From: an uncultured Pirellulales bacterium
GTDB lineage: Bacteria; Planctomycetota; Planctomycetia; Pirellulales; Lacipirellulaceae
NCBI GenBank assembly: GCA_947258835.1
Contig: CAMYJY010000045.1
Location: forward strand, 1 to 18,067
Direction: 5' to 3'
DNA: 18,067 nt
The notes under the pieces were generated by a model, which worked only from the letters and a program-made list of their open reading frames with translations, was not told where the DNA came from and did no database searches. A program made the translations under genes and the position numbers. How positions within the stretch are numbered: the stretch's first letter is position 1; each line of letters starts with the position of its first letter. Shown here in pieces: positions 7,483-14,274 of the stretch.

Positions 7483-7717
7483 GGGTGCCACCCAACGCTG
7501 GTAACGATTTGATCCCAGCAGAAAAGGAGCACGTTTGCACCAGGCTCTCCGCTGGATTCTCGCCGCTCTTCAGCGTCATTCCGCATTATTCCACGTCATT
7601 CCCGCGCAGGCGGGAATCTAGACCACTGGCACTGCTACTGGATTCCCGCCTGCGCGGGAATGACTGGAACCCCCTTAATACTGCTACTAAAATCGTTACC
7701 AGCGTTGGGTGCCACCC
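7483..7717. repeat. nested palindromic element with 28-bp terminal inverted repeats
   Basis: The ends 7483-7510 and 7690-7717 are inverted 28-bp copies with one mismatch (GGGTGCCACCCAACG, CTGGTAACGATTT). Inside are two ATTCCCGC palindromes, 7598-7617 and 7642-7661, separated by a 24-bp spacer with CTAGACCACTGGCACTGCTA. The inner block 7576-7664 recurs inverted at 11306-11395. The structure resembles one miniature element inserted in another; no coding capacity is evident. Confidence 0.85.
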
Positions 7718-7760
7718 GCGGCCCTATCGGATCTGGTGGTTGGTTCCTCTCTCCCACGTC

Positions 7761-7780
7761 ATTCCCGCGCAGGCGGGAAT
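7761..7780 (-). repeat. ATTCCCGC palindrome after the squalene-cyclase-fold gene
   Basis: A perfect 8-bp stem with a 4-nt loop lies 16 nt past the stop codon of the minus-strand gene ending at 7797. The position allows a terminator role, though there is no T-tract. It is the same unit as at 4359, 7598, 7642, 9201, 9241, 11309 and 11353. Confidence 0.85.
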
Positions 7781-7796
7781 GACATGCGATAGCCGT

Positions 7797-8909
7797 TTAC
7801 CGCTCTTGGCAGTAAGCCAGCGTCAGCAGCACGTAGCCCGTGACCAGGTTGGGATCGTTTTCCAGCCATCGTTGATTGGGGTTGAACCAGCTGCCGTTTT
7901 CCTGCTGACGCCGGGCCAGCTCCGTCAGCAGTTCCTGCCGCCAATCATGCTTGGTGCCGTTGGCAGCGGTAATCTGAGCATCGCCGATGGCGTCCAGGGC
8001 CTTGGCGAGGGTATGCAAGTAGTAAAAGTACCCCTGCTGGCCCATCCCTGGATTTTCGCTGAGTGCGTAATGCCGCTGGGTCCATTGATAGGCCGCCTGC
8101 ACGCGCGGGTCGTCGACGCTGACGCCGGCAAAGATCATACTTTTCAAACCGGCATAGGTCATCGAGCCATAGCTCCGCAGTCCGCCGGTAGCTGTTTCTC
8201 CGGCTTGACTCGAGCCGCCCGCGGCTACGGTGTAATAAAATCCACCATCGGGATTCTTGGCTGCAAACGCCGTCTGATTGTGCTCGGTTTCTAGGTTTTG
8301 GCAGCGGGATACAAATACGAGTGCCCGCTGCAGCGCGGGATCGTCTGCGGCGTTGCCGACGGTTTTCAGGGCGTCAATTAGAAAACTGGTGTTCGACAAG
8401 TCGGGACGATTGTGTTTGCCATAACCGGCCCCTCCATAGCTGGTACTGGCCAGATCATGTCCTTCCTCCGCATTCCATTGGAGTTGTTTGACAAAGGCCT
8501 CTGCTCCCTGCAGGAGAGCAGCGTAGGCACCTGTTTGGTTGGCCGCGCTGAAGCACATCATGGCCAGGCAGGTTTCGTAGTTGCGGTAGCGACTCCCGGT
8601 CTGGTAGATGCCGCCGTCCGGCTGCACCTGCGCGGCCAAAAATGCTAGCGATTTCGCTACCAAGGGGTCCTGGGGAGAGCGTCCATGATGCAGCAGTCCG
8701 GTGGTCGCCAGCGACGTGATTCCCGTGCCCAGGTGCTTGCTGTACGAACCATCCTGGCTTTGTGCCCCCGCCAGATAGGCGGCAGCCCGCTGGACCATCG
8801 TAGCTACATCCGGCTCCTCGGCCGTCGCGCAGGTGGGGCTGGCAAAGTTTAAGAGCAACAAGGCCAACATTGGCCAGTGGGATAGTCGAAGCGTTTTCTG
8901 AAGTAACAT
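7797..8909 (-). CDS. secreted squalene-cyclase/prenyltransferase-fold protein
   Basis: A 370-aa protein with a signal peptide (hydrophobic core WPMLALLLLNFA at 12-23, likely cleavage near ATA-EE at 28-31). The rest is a repetitive alpha-alpha toroid of the terpenoid cyclase/prenyltransferase type, with QW-like motifs QDGSY (52-56), QPDGGIY (96-102), NPDGGFYY (219-226) and QENGSWFN (336-343), each followed by helices such as SLATTGLL and YETCLAMMCF. The catalytic DxDD motif of squalene-hopene cyclases is absent and the protein is about half their length, so cyclase activity is unlikely. Secreted proteins of this fold are common in planctomycetes and have no settled function. The motif ATTTTCACTTTAAGTAAAAT lies 11 nt upstream of the ATG and recurs upstream of slyX. 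Confidence 0.85.
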   Translation of the reverse strand: MLLQKTLRLSHWPMLALLLLNFASPTCATAEEPDVATMVQRAAAYLAGAQSQDGSYSKHLGTGITSLATTGLLHHGRSPQDPLVAKSLAFLAAQVQPDGGIYQTGSRYRNYETCLAMMCFSAANQTGAYAALLQGAEAFVKQLQWNAEEGHDLASTSYGGAGYGKHNRPDLSNTSFLIDALKTVGNAADDPALQRALVFVSRCQNLETEHNQTAFAAKNPDGGFYYTVAAGGSSQAGETATGGLRSYGSMTYAGLKSMIFAGVSVDDPRVQAAYQWTQRHYALSENPGMGQQGYFYYLHTLAKALDAIGDAQITAANGTKHDWRQELLTELARRQQENGSWFNPNQRWLENDPNLVTGYVLLTLAYCQER

Positions 8910-8920
8910 GAGACCGTTTT

Positions 8921-8940
8921 ATTTTACTTAAAGTGAAAAT
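8921..8940 (-). promoter_or_regulatory. ATTTTCACTTTAAGTAAAAT motif upstream of the squalene-cyclase-fold gene
   Basis: On the minus strand this A/T-rich motif ends 11 nt before the ATG at 8909. A near-identical version (TTTTCACTTTAAGCAAAAT) ends 19 nt before the slyX ATG, and a third, inverted, begins at 16852. It could be a promoter/operator or simply the end of a mobile repeat. Confidence 0.35.
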
Positions 8941-9100
8941 ATCTAACCCCGCCAGGCGAGCCAGTTGAGAAATAAAAACCAAACGGTGAACAGGCAGCTT
9001 GAGAGAATCAGCGTGGTTTTGCTGTGCGCGACCCCGGGGCAGCCCTTGTCGTCCTGTGCTACTTGTGGTGACATTTTTGGATGTTTGCGGAGAGACTGTA

Positions 9101-9139
9101 CTTCCTAAGATAGCGGCCGGAGGCCGCCATCTCAGGAAG
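9101..9139 (-). terminator. 18-bp hairpin with GGCC-TCC-GGCC tip
   Basis: The arms 9101-9118 and 9122-9139 pair with two G-T wobbles and close on a triloop, TCC as read on the minus strand. It lies downstream of the Minf_1886 gene, about 260 bp past its stop. The tip matches the hairpins at 1575-1609 and 17038-17072, but the lower stem sequence is wholly different (CTTCCTGAGATGG versus TTCTGAAAGAAC). Confidence 0.5.
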
Positions 9140-9190
9140 GAAAAGCGGCAAACTTCTTTGCTGCGCGGGGCTTGGTAAAATGACTTGCCT

Positions 9191-9270
9191 GGGGTTCTGG
9201 ATTCCCGCCTACGCGGGAATGACGTGGGGAGGGGTTCTGGATTCCCGCCTGCGCGGGAATGACGTAGGGA
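9191..9270 (-). repeat. two tandem 40-bp units with ATTCCCGC palindromes
   Basis: Units 9191-9230 and 9231-9270 read GGGGTTCTGG, the palindrome (CCT-A/G-CG centre), then GACGTRGGGA. Two differences separate them. The palindromes lie at 9201-9220 and 9241-9260. Confidence 0.9.
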
Positions 9271-9325
9271 TGCGGGCAATGTTTCGTAGGCTGGGGCGAA
9301 GCCCCACCTTTGGTTTATGCGCAGT

Positions 9326-9372
9326 GTAGCGACCAACGGGAGCGGGCCAGTATCTTCCGAGCGGTAGCTCGC
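9326..9372 (-). repeat. GAGCTACCGCTC-core dispersed repeat, full copy
   Basis: The copy matches 2955-3001 in 47 positions with few differences, both in the spacer (ATCTT versus GTTGT) and at one base of GACCMACGGGAGC. Only 29 bp separate it from the stop of the Minf_1886 gene, so it lies in that gene's 3' end region. Confidence 0.85.
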
Positions 9373-9401
9373 ATACATGGCGGCCACCGCCGCCCCGCCC
9401 C

Positions 9402-9890
9402 TTAACGTCTTGGCTCTTCTTTGGAGTCGGGGACGGTGAAGCGGAAGCTGTGCTGAAAGCCCTCGTCAAAATCAAACACGTCATCAAAATCTTCACGGCG
9501 GTCGTGTTCCGTTTTACGCATTTGCTTAATTTCAATCAGATTGAACACGATTTCACCGAAATCACTGGTGCTAAAAATGCCCCAATGGTTGAGTACGCTC
9601 TTGGCCACGTAACCATACTGCTGGTGGGCATACTGGCGCATGGCCTCGCAAAGTTCTTGGCCGGTGACATGACGCTCGGGCTCGTCGTCGCCTGCGTGCT
9701 CCAAGTCCTCGCCGCTGGTGGGGTCTTCCTGGAAAGCCGGGCTCTCTAAGGATTCCGCATCGTACTCCGTGCCCATGCCTAAGTTGTCATGTGCAAAACG
9801 CAGCGCCTCGAAAACGAAAACATACGCGTCAAAATGATAGCGATCATCTCGACGTAAGAGTTCAGCAATGGGGTGGCCGGGATCAAGCAT
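9402..9890 (-). CDS. Minf_1886 family protein (Planctomycetes/Verrucomicrobia-restricted)
   Basis: A 162-aa protein matching the family pattern: an N-terminal helix with LDPGHPIAELL, then DDRYHFDAYVFVFEAL, a variable acidic insert, and the conserved core HVTGQELCEAMRQYAHQQYG followed by LNHWGIFSTSDFGEIVFNLI. The C-terminal tail is rich in Asp, Phe and Arg. No enzymatic motif is visible and the function is unknown. I use the ATG at 9890; a TTG at 9902 would add four residues. It lies downstream of the PSP1/RicT-like gene on the same strand, with a 176-bp gap that is mostly a dispersed repeat, so co-transcription is possible but not shown. Confidence 0.88.
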   Translation of the reverse strand: MLDPGHPIAELLRRDDRYHFDAYVFVFEALRFAHDNLGMGTEYDAESLESPAFQEDPTSGEDLEHAGDDEPERHVTGQELCEAMRQYAHQQYGYVAKSVLNHWGIFSTSDFGEIVFNLIEIKQMRKTEHDRREDFDDVFDFDEGFQHSFRFTVPDSKEEPRR

Positions 9891-9956
9891 CTGATTGAGC
9901 AACGGGCTGATGGACAGGAAATGCTATTTCGGTACTTCCAAATTCCCGCCTGTTCC

Positions 9957-10054
9957 CACCAGGGCCCGGGGCAATAAGCCGCCCGGGAACCGGCGCTTTT
10001 AGCAGCGAACACTTTGCCCGCACTCGGCTTCATTGGCCAAATTTGGAACTACTG
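9957..10054 (+). repeat. 97-bp dispersed repeat, copy 2
   Basis: The second copy of the repeat at 2-98. It fills the gap between the PSP1/RicT-like stop (10067) and the Minf_1886 start. It is GC-rich at the left end, with CCCGGGG and GCCCGGG able to pair, so on the minus strand it may weaken or stop transcription between the two genes. Confidence 0.8.
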
Positions 10055-10066
10055 TATTTAAATATT

Positions 10067-10996
10067 CTACTCTTCCGATGGGGCCACGTCTTTGCCTGGA
10101 GAGGATTTTTCTGTGTTGGCGGGGGGGCTGGAGGGAGGTGTCGGGTTTTCGGCCGGTTTTTTCCCGCTCCGACGCTTTTGTGGAGCACCCTTGTGGAGCA
10201 CTGTCAGTACGTCGGCCCCGTCGATCATGACCCGCCGCATGTCCTCGGTCTGGACCAGGAGCTTGCTGGCCAAGATCTCCTGTGCCAGCACTTTGGCTTG
10301 GCCTTCGTTGGTAATAATCTGGGAACCCACCGGAGGCAGTTCTTTTTCCAATGCCTGGTACGTGTCGTACTCGTAGCGCAAGCAGCATTTCAGGCGGCCG
10401 CAACGGCCCGAAATTTTATTCGGGTCCAGGGTGGCCTTCTGCAATTTGGCCATCCGCATGGAAACCGGAGGCATCTCCGACAAGTGCGTATTGCAGCAGA
10501 CGGGTTTGCCACAATCGCCGTAATCCGCCAATATCTTGGCCTCATCGCGAACACCAATTTGACGCATTTCAATACGCGTTTGAAATTCGGAGGCCAAGAT
10601 TTTTACCAGTTGGCGAAAATCGACCCGTTCTTCAGCCAAATAGTAGACGACGATCCTCTCTCCGCCGTACACGTGCTCCACATCCACCAATTGCATCTCG
10701 AGGCCCAATTCGGCGATCCGCGCCTCACAAATCTGATGCTCCTCCACCTCTTGCTCCAGCAAGCGTCGTAATTCGCCCGCATCGTCATCATTCTGCTCAC
10801 GGAGGATTTGGCCCGTTTGAGGGTCGGGCAGAGCGGCTAGGGCCTGCTCGGTGGCTTCGCAGAGGACCTCGCCCAACTCCAAACCACGGTTGGTGCGAGC
10901 AATCACCTGCCCTCCCCGCGCATAGCTAGCGTTGCCTCGGGTGGAAAAAACTCCGAGTTGGCGCATCACACCATGTCGCACGACGTATTTGGGCAT
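10067..10996 (-). CDS. PSP1 domain protein, RicT/YaaT-like
   Basis: A 309-aa protein with the PSP1 C-terminal conserved domain. The start is MPKYVVRHGVMRQLGVFS, then R-x-N-RGLELGEVL (35-45), a central charged helix (about 62-100), EHVYGGERIVVYYLAEERVDFRQLVK split over 107-132, and the hallmark cysteine-rich part: C162 and C167-C168 (DCGKPVCC), then C199 and C204-C205 (GRCGRLKCCLRYE). In Bacillus RicT, part of the Ric complex that acts on RNase Y, such cysteines help hold an Fe-S cluster; the same chemistry is inferred here. The last 40 residues are a Pro/Lys/Ser-rich disordered tail. The frame opens 31 codons earlier at a GTG (11089) with a weak GGAG, but family members begin at the M-x-KYVVR segment. 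Downstream on the strand is Minf_1886. Confidence 0.9.
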   Translation of the reverse strand: MPKYVVRHGVMRQLGVFSTRGNASYARGGQVIARTNRGLELGEVLCEATEQALAALPDPQTGQILREQNDDDAGELRRLLEQEVEEHQICEARIAELGLEMQLVDVEHVYGGERIVVYYLAEERVDFRQLVKILASEFQTRIEMRQIGVRDEAKILADYGDCGKPVCCNTHLSEMPPVSMRMAKLQKATLDPNKISGRCGRLKCCLRYEYDTYQALEKELPPVGSQIITNEGQAKVLAQEILASKLLVQTEDMRRVMIDGADVLTVLHKGAPQKRRSGKKPAENPTPPSSPPANTEKSSPGKDVAPSEE

Positions 10997-11305
10997 TTGC
11001 TTTTCGCGCAGGAGTCCCGCGAGACCAGTCTCAAATCGTGTTGGGATGGGGTCCGCTTGCCGTCCGTTGCGGACTAAAAACACGCGCACGCTCCAGAGGA
11101 ATATACTATCGTTGTCTCAGTGGATGCTAGCTGTTGCACACGTGGTACCCAATAGCCCCCCTGCGACCATGTCAAGTATAGCGAAAGCACCGATCCAGGA
11201 GTAGGCGAGCCGAGTTTGCCGGTACCAGAGAGCGCACCTTGCGGTTTGCAACAGGCAGGCCATGATTCCGCGTCATTCCCGATTCCACGTCATTCCCGAT
11301 TCCAC

Positions 11306-11395
11306 GTCATTCCCGCGGAGGCGGGAATCCAGTAGCAGTGCCAGTGGTCTAGATTCCCGCCTCCGCGGGAATGACGTGGAATAATGCGGGAATGA
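11306..11395 (-). repeat. palindromic block, inverted copy of 7576-7664
   Basis: It contains ATTCCCGC palindromes at 11309-11328 and 11353-11372 separated by the reverse complement of the same 24-bp spacer. The only visible changes are the palindrome centre (GGAG instead of GCAG) and a 1-bp length difference in the CATTCCCGCATT flank. The flank units recur out to about 11415. Confidence 0.9.
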
Positions 11396-11465
11396 CGTGG
11401 AATAATGCGGGAATAACGTAGGAGAGCGAAGCAGCTATTCTTCCCGTTCTTCGTGCTCTTCTTTT

Positions 11466-11670
11466 CTTCGTGGTTGATTCTTGACGCTTACCCCCCATAG
11501 AGGCAGGCCACTACCTTCCGAGCGGCAGCTCGCGTTGTGGCCGGCGGCCCCCCGATCGAGTCGAGGGCAGGCCCCCGATCGAGTCGAGGGCAGGCCCCCG
11601 ATCGAGTCCAGGCCCCCGTTCCAGCCGGAGGTTTCTTCAAGATGCAGTGTCAACCTCTTGTGACTGCGTC
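11466..11670 (-). repeat. composite inverted-repeat arm, right outer block, with a 23-bp triplication
   Basis: This is the inverted counterpart of 7308-7472. It carries a GAGC-half-copy (11515-11533, one base changed to GCAGCTCGC) and three tandem units of 23 bp (GATCGAGTCGAGGGCAGG plus CCCCC; starts at 11554, 11577 and 11600), where the left arm has about one. The extra units account for most of the length difference between the arms. Confidence 0.85.
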
Positions 11671-11714
11671 ACATCGAGGTATCCCCCTCCACAAACCGCA
11701 TTGGGTATTCCTTT

Positions 11715-11811
11715 TTTCACCACAGAGAACACGGAGATCACGGAGAAAATCTGAGGGAACGCTCGATTCTGCTCTTAATTCTCCGTGTCCTCCGCGCTCT
11801 CCGTGGTGAAA
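11715..11811. repeat. CACCACAGAG/CTCCGTGGTG inverted repeat
   Basis: The 33-bp ends 11715-11747 and 11779-11811 are inverted copies with about five mismatches, separated by 31 bp. Internal short echoes read ACACGGAGA and ATCACGGAGA. I recall dispersed repeats of this kind in many bacterial genomes, often as miniature inverted elements. Confidence 0.75.
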
Positions 11812-11863
11812 TTTTTGAATAGAACAGCCTTTTTGCTAGCAGGGATTTGTAGGTAATGACAAG

Positions 11864-11922
11864 GCTATCGCCCACCGGCTCATGTGTGGGAAGGGCTGGT
11901 AACCGCTGTGCATGAAATCACT
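11864..11922 (+). repeat. GGCTATCGCCC...CATGAAATCAC dispersed module, copy 1
   Basis: It shares with 16081-16145 the order GGCTATCGCCC, CCGGCTCAT, TGTGGG, GGCT, GTRACCGCTGT and CATGAAATCAC, with one short indel. Bases following it to about 12040 run into the end of the penicillin-acylase gene and look like part of the same class of dispersed repeat. Confidence 0.75.
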
Positions 11923-11964
11923 TTCGTGGTGGGCGTTGTTTCCGTCGTTTCGTCGTGGTTCAAA

Positions 11965-14271
11965 TTATTTCCGTACATGGGTCTTGTGTCTCTTTGGTTG
12001 CGGCTTCGCCGCGCTGGGTTCTTGGTGATCATCGCCAACCGCTGCAGAGGCCACTTCCCCCGGATGGTAGCTGTGGACCGACCCTGCCAGGACCTGTTGC
12101 CGGGTGAAAAGTTCGGGCTTGAGACGCCGTTCGGCCAACAATATTGCCTGATCAAAATAATGCGCTGCCGTGGGATCGCCACTTGTCCCAAAGGGAACCA
12201 GGCTGGCTCCGCGGACGCCCTCAGGGGTAAATTCGTAGGCTGCTAAATAGGATGTTCCGACCAAGCCATAACGCAGTCGTTGGGAGATGACCCAGGGGAT
12301 TTTTAAACTGGGGGTGCTGTATTGTGTAAACACGATGCCCATGGGGCCGTGGCCCGCCACCGACGGTAAACTCAGGTCACGGTCCGCAAAGCGGGTGGCG
12401 ATCAAGTCGGCCATCCACGGGGGACGCTGGATGCGGTAGACCTCACCATAGGGTACTTGCCAATCTCCATGCAGGGCTCGGAGTTCATCGGCAGCGCGGA
12501 CCAGGGCGGCAAATTGTTTTTCCGTTTGGCCACGGTAAATCGCGCGGATGCTCTCTCCCGGATAGCCCCGCCCATACAGCTGTTCGTACCAGGCGTGGCA
12601 CAGCGTAGCCGCCGTGGATTGAGCCGTGATGCGGGCGTCCCAGGCCAGCAAATGATCGAGATAGGGCTGCACGCTAGCGGTCAGCCCGGGATGTTCGCGT
12701 TTCAGTCGTTCGAACTTTTCAGCAAATACGGGCAGCTCGTGGCGTGCCCAGTAAACTTCGGTATCGAAGGCGGCCGCCTGCCATTGCTGGAAGGTAACAT
12801 CTCGCATGCCGCGGAGGATTTCCAAGGACCGTAGTGCGCGGCGCTCGATGTGACCCTGTTCGCCAATCATGTAGGCGGGGAAGTCTTTCGCGCGCGGGTT
12901 GTCACCATCGGTCGTGATGGCGGGCGAGGAATTGCAGTTTTGCACAAACCCTGCCGCTGGATTGACCACTTGGGGCAATTCTTCCAAGGTGTGAAAGCCT
13001 AACCATTCGGTAGCCGGGTCGCTCCCGTCGACCGGTTGCGACCAGTCCCAGTTCGGATTGCGTCTCGGGATGCGGCCGTTGTACACATAGCCGATGTTGC
13101 CTGCCACGTCGGCATAGAGCAGATTCATATACAACATCTGCAACATGCCTAGCGCCTCTCGGAATTCTCCCAGATTTTCGGCTTTCGCCATGGCCAGCCA
13201 CTGCCTGAGCGGGACGGTTTCATAAAGTCCAGCGATCCGCGCGGCCAGCATCGTCTGTGCGTCTTCGCGGGCCACGATGGGGCCATGGTGCGTTTTGCGA
13301 AATTTCAGCGAGCGGTGTTCCATGCCGCGCGACTTTTTGACGCGAATCGTTGCCGACCACGTTTCAGCCACCCGCTGGCCAGCGTCGTAGCGATAGGCCA
13401 GTGGATTTTCGGCGTCGTCAAAGCGGACTCTCCACAGGTCGGCAATGTCGGGCTGATTGCTGACCAGGGTCCAACCCAAATAAGGGTTATGCCCCAGTGC
13501 CAAGGCTGGGGAGCCGTAAAACCCGGCCCCCATAAAGTTCCAGCCCGGAAAGTCGGGTCCTGCCTCACAAATGAGATGGGCCTCGGCCAACTGGGCGAAT
13601 CCAAACCACGGCAGATGCGGATTGGCCAAGAGCAAGGGATAGCCGGACGCACTCCGCGGACCACCTAAGACCCAACCGTTGCTGCCGGTGGCAGACCAGA
13701 CTTGTGGGTTGTGTCGCGGTAAATAACTGTTGCCAGGGAGGCCTACAAAACGAAAACACAGTTCGAGCGTGATATGTCGGTGGTAGGCCAATACATGCCA
13801 AGGCTCAAACCGAGTGATCAGTCGTGGCCGTACTGCGGGGTGTGTCTCCAGGTAATAATTGATCCCGGTCACAAAGGCCGTGTAGAGCAGCTGCGAGGTG
13901 GCATCCAGCGCGGCAAAATCGCGTTGGCTCCGCGGCACAATTTCAAACGCCCGGTTCAAGCGATCGGAGTTGAGGCCCGGTGGTCCGTGGACTTCCGCAT
14001 ATCTGCCCAGGGCCAAGATGTAAGAATCTTCCACCTGCCAAAAATAGTCTTCGGCTTGGGCGTAGCCGAAACCAAAGAAGATACTGGCATCGTTTTGGCC
14101 GAGGATGTGAGGCACCCCGTAGGCATCCCGGTGGATCCGCACCTGGGGAGCCAATTGCCGTGCCGATGCTGCCGCGGCGGCATCCTCCTCAGCCACGAGA
14201 CCCCAACAGCAGATGACGACGCACAGCCACAGGCGATAGTACGGCCAGCCAACACTGCGATTTGTAAACAA
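11965..14271 (-). CDS. penicillin acylase family (S45) N-terminal nucleophile hydrolase
   Basis: A 768-aa precursor. Residues about 10-28 form a signal-type hydrophobic segment, so it should act outside the cytoplasm. The alpha-chain part has IHRDAYGVPHILGQN (46-60) and the FGFGYAQAEDYFW signature (66-78). The nucleophile is S197 in ATGSNGWVLGG, where self-cleavage between G196 and S197 would free the beta chain. Supporting beta-chain motifs are LLANPHLPW (214-222), HHGPIV (328-333), YADVAGNIGYVYNGRIPRR (386-404) and VQNCNSSP (443-450), which supplies the oxyanion Asn. The family hydrolyses amides such as beta-lactam side chains or acyl-homoserine lactones; the substrate is unknown. The last ~24 residues (from VGDDHQEPS) are basic, Gln-rich and unlike the family; they look like read-through of a dispersed repeat. 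The ATG lies 3 nt after the upstream reductase stop, which indicates an operon. Confidence 0.93.
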   Translation of the reverse strand: MFTNRSVGWPYYRLWLCVVICCWGLVAEEDAAAAASARQLAPQVRIHRDAYGVPHILGQNDASIFFGFGYAQAEDYFWQVEDSYILALGRYAEVHGPPGLNSDRLNRAFEIVPRSQRDFAALDATSQLLYTAFVTGINYYLETHPAVRPRLITRFEPWHVLAYHRHITLELCFRFVGLPGNSYLPRHNPQVWSATGSNGWVLGGPRSASGYPLLLANPHLPWFGFAQLAEAHLICEAGPDFPGWNFMGAGFYGSPALALGHNPYLGWTLVSNQPDIADLWRVRFDDAENPLAYRYDAGQRVAETWSATIRVKKSRGMEHRSLKFRKTHHGPIVAREDAQTMLAARIAGLYETVPLRQWLAMAKAENLGEFREALGMLQMLYMNLLYADVAGNIGYVYNGRIPRRNPNWDWSQPVDGSDPATEWLGFHTLEELPQVVNPAAGFVQNCNSSPAITTDGDNPRAKDFPAYMIGEQGHIERRALRSLEILRGMRDVTFQQWQAAAFDTEVYWARHELPVFAEKFERLKREHPGLTASVQPYLDHLLAWDARITAQSTAATLCHAWYEQLYGRGYPGESIRAIYRGQTEKQFAALVRAADELRALHGDWQVPYGEVYRIQRPPWMADLIATRFADRDLSLPSVAGHGPMGIVFTQYSTPSLKIPWVISQRLRYGLVGTSYLAAYEFTPEGVRGASLVPFGTSGDPTAAHYFDQAILLAERRLKPELFTRQQVLAGSVHSYHPGEVASAAVGDDHQEPSAAKPQPKRHKTHVRK

Positions 14272-14274
14272 AAA

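Larger units (their letters stand above)
6993..7796. other. repeat-dense 804-bp intergenic region without a convincing gene
   Basis: The gap lies between the start of the DUF11 gene and the end of the squalene-cyclase-fold gene. The first 300 bp should hold the DUF11 promoter; I see no clear one. From 7308 on it is almost entirely repeat: a composite arm (7308-7472), a nested palindromic element (7483-7717) and a single palindrome (7761-7780). Open frames here lack family resemblance and run through repeats, for example the SFPRRRESR translation of the ATTCCCGC palindrome. Confidence 0.7.
8910..9401. other. 492-bp intergenic region with promoter-side motif, hairpin and three repeats
   Basis: It separates two minus-strand genes. 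In order it holds the A/T-rich motif (8921-8940), about 160 bp with nothing recognised, a strong hairpin (9101-9139), two tandem 40-bp units with ATTCCCGC palindromes (9191-9270), a small TGGGGC-GAA-GCCCCA hairpin near 9290-9306, and a full GAGCTACCGCTC repeat (9326-9372). Frames that cross it translate repeats or the antisense of genes and are not credible. Confidence 0.7.
10997..11964. other. repeat-dense intergenic region, nearly 1 kb
   Basis: It lies between the PSP1/RicT-like start and the penicillin-acylase stop. The first 270 bp should hold the PSP1 promoter; nothing firm was identified. After 11269 come repeats: partial CGTCATTCCCGATTCCA echoes (11270-11305), the palindromic block (11306-11395), the composite right arm (11466-11670), the CACCACAGAG inverted repeat (11715-11811) and the GGCTATCGCCC module (11864-11922). 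Every open frame crossing it is made of repeat translation. Confidence 0.7.

Noticed and set aside
7485..8294. Plus-strand frame of 269 codons crossing the nested palindromic element
   Set aside because: It reads through repeats (SFPRRRESR-type peptide) and then runs antisense to the squalene-cyclase-fold gene; no domain resemblance.
7797..8909. Squalene-hopene cyclase activity
   Set aside because: The DxDD catalytic motif is missing, the protein is about half the usual length, and it has a signal peptide.
9191..9270. Possible short CRISPR array (two repeats of 40 bp)
   Set aside because: Only two units, no distinct spacers, and the palindromes belong to the dispersed ATTCCCGC family.
8455..9387. 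Long minus-strand frame (310 codons) over the start of the squalene-cyclase-fold gene and its upstream spacer
   Set aside because: Its N-terminal half translates the GAGCTACCGCTC and ATTCCCGC repeats and the rest is another frame of the real gene at 7797-8909.
11150..11176. A perfect TTGACA (-35 type) on the minus strand upstream of the PSP1 gene at 11170-11175
   Set aside because: The best downstream -10 candidates are poor matches or at the wrong spacing, so I do not call a promoter.
11537..11640. Possible CRISPR-like array from regularly spaced 23-bp units
   Set aside because: The units abut directly with no variable spacers; this is a simple tandem triplication inside a larger repeat arm.
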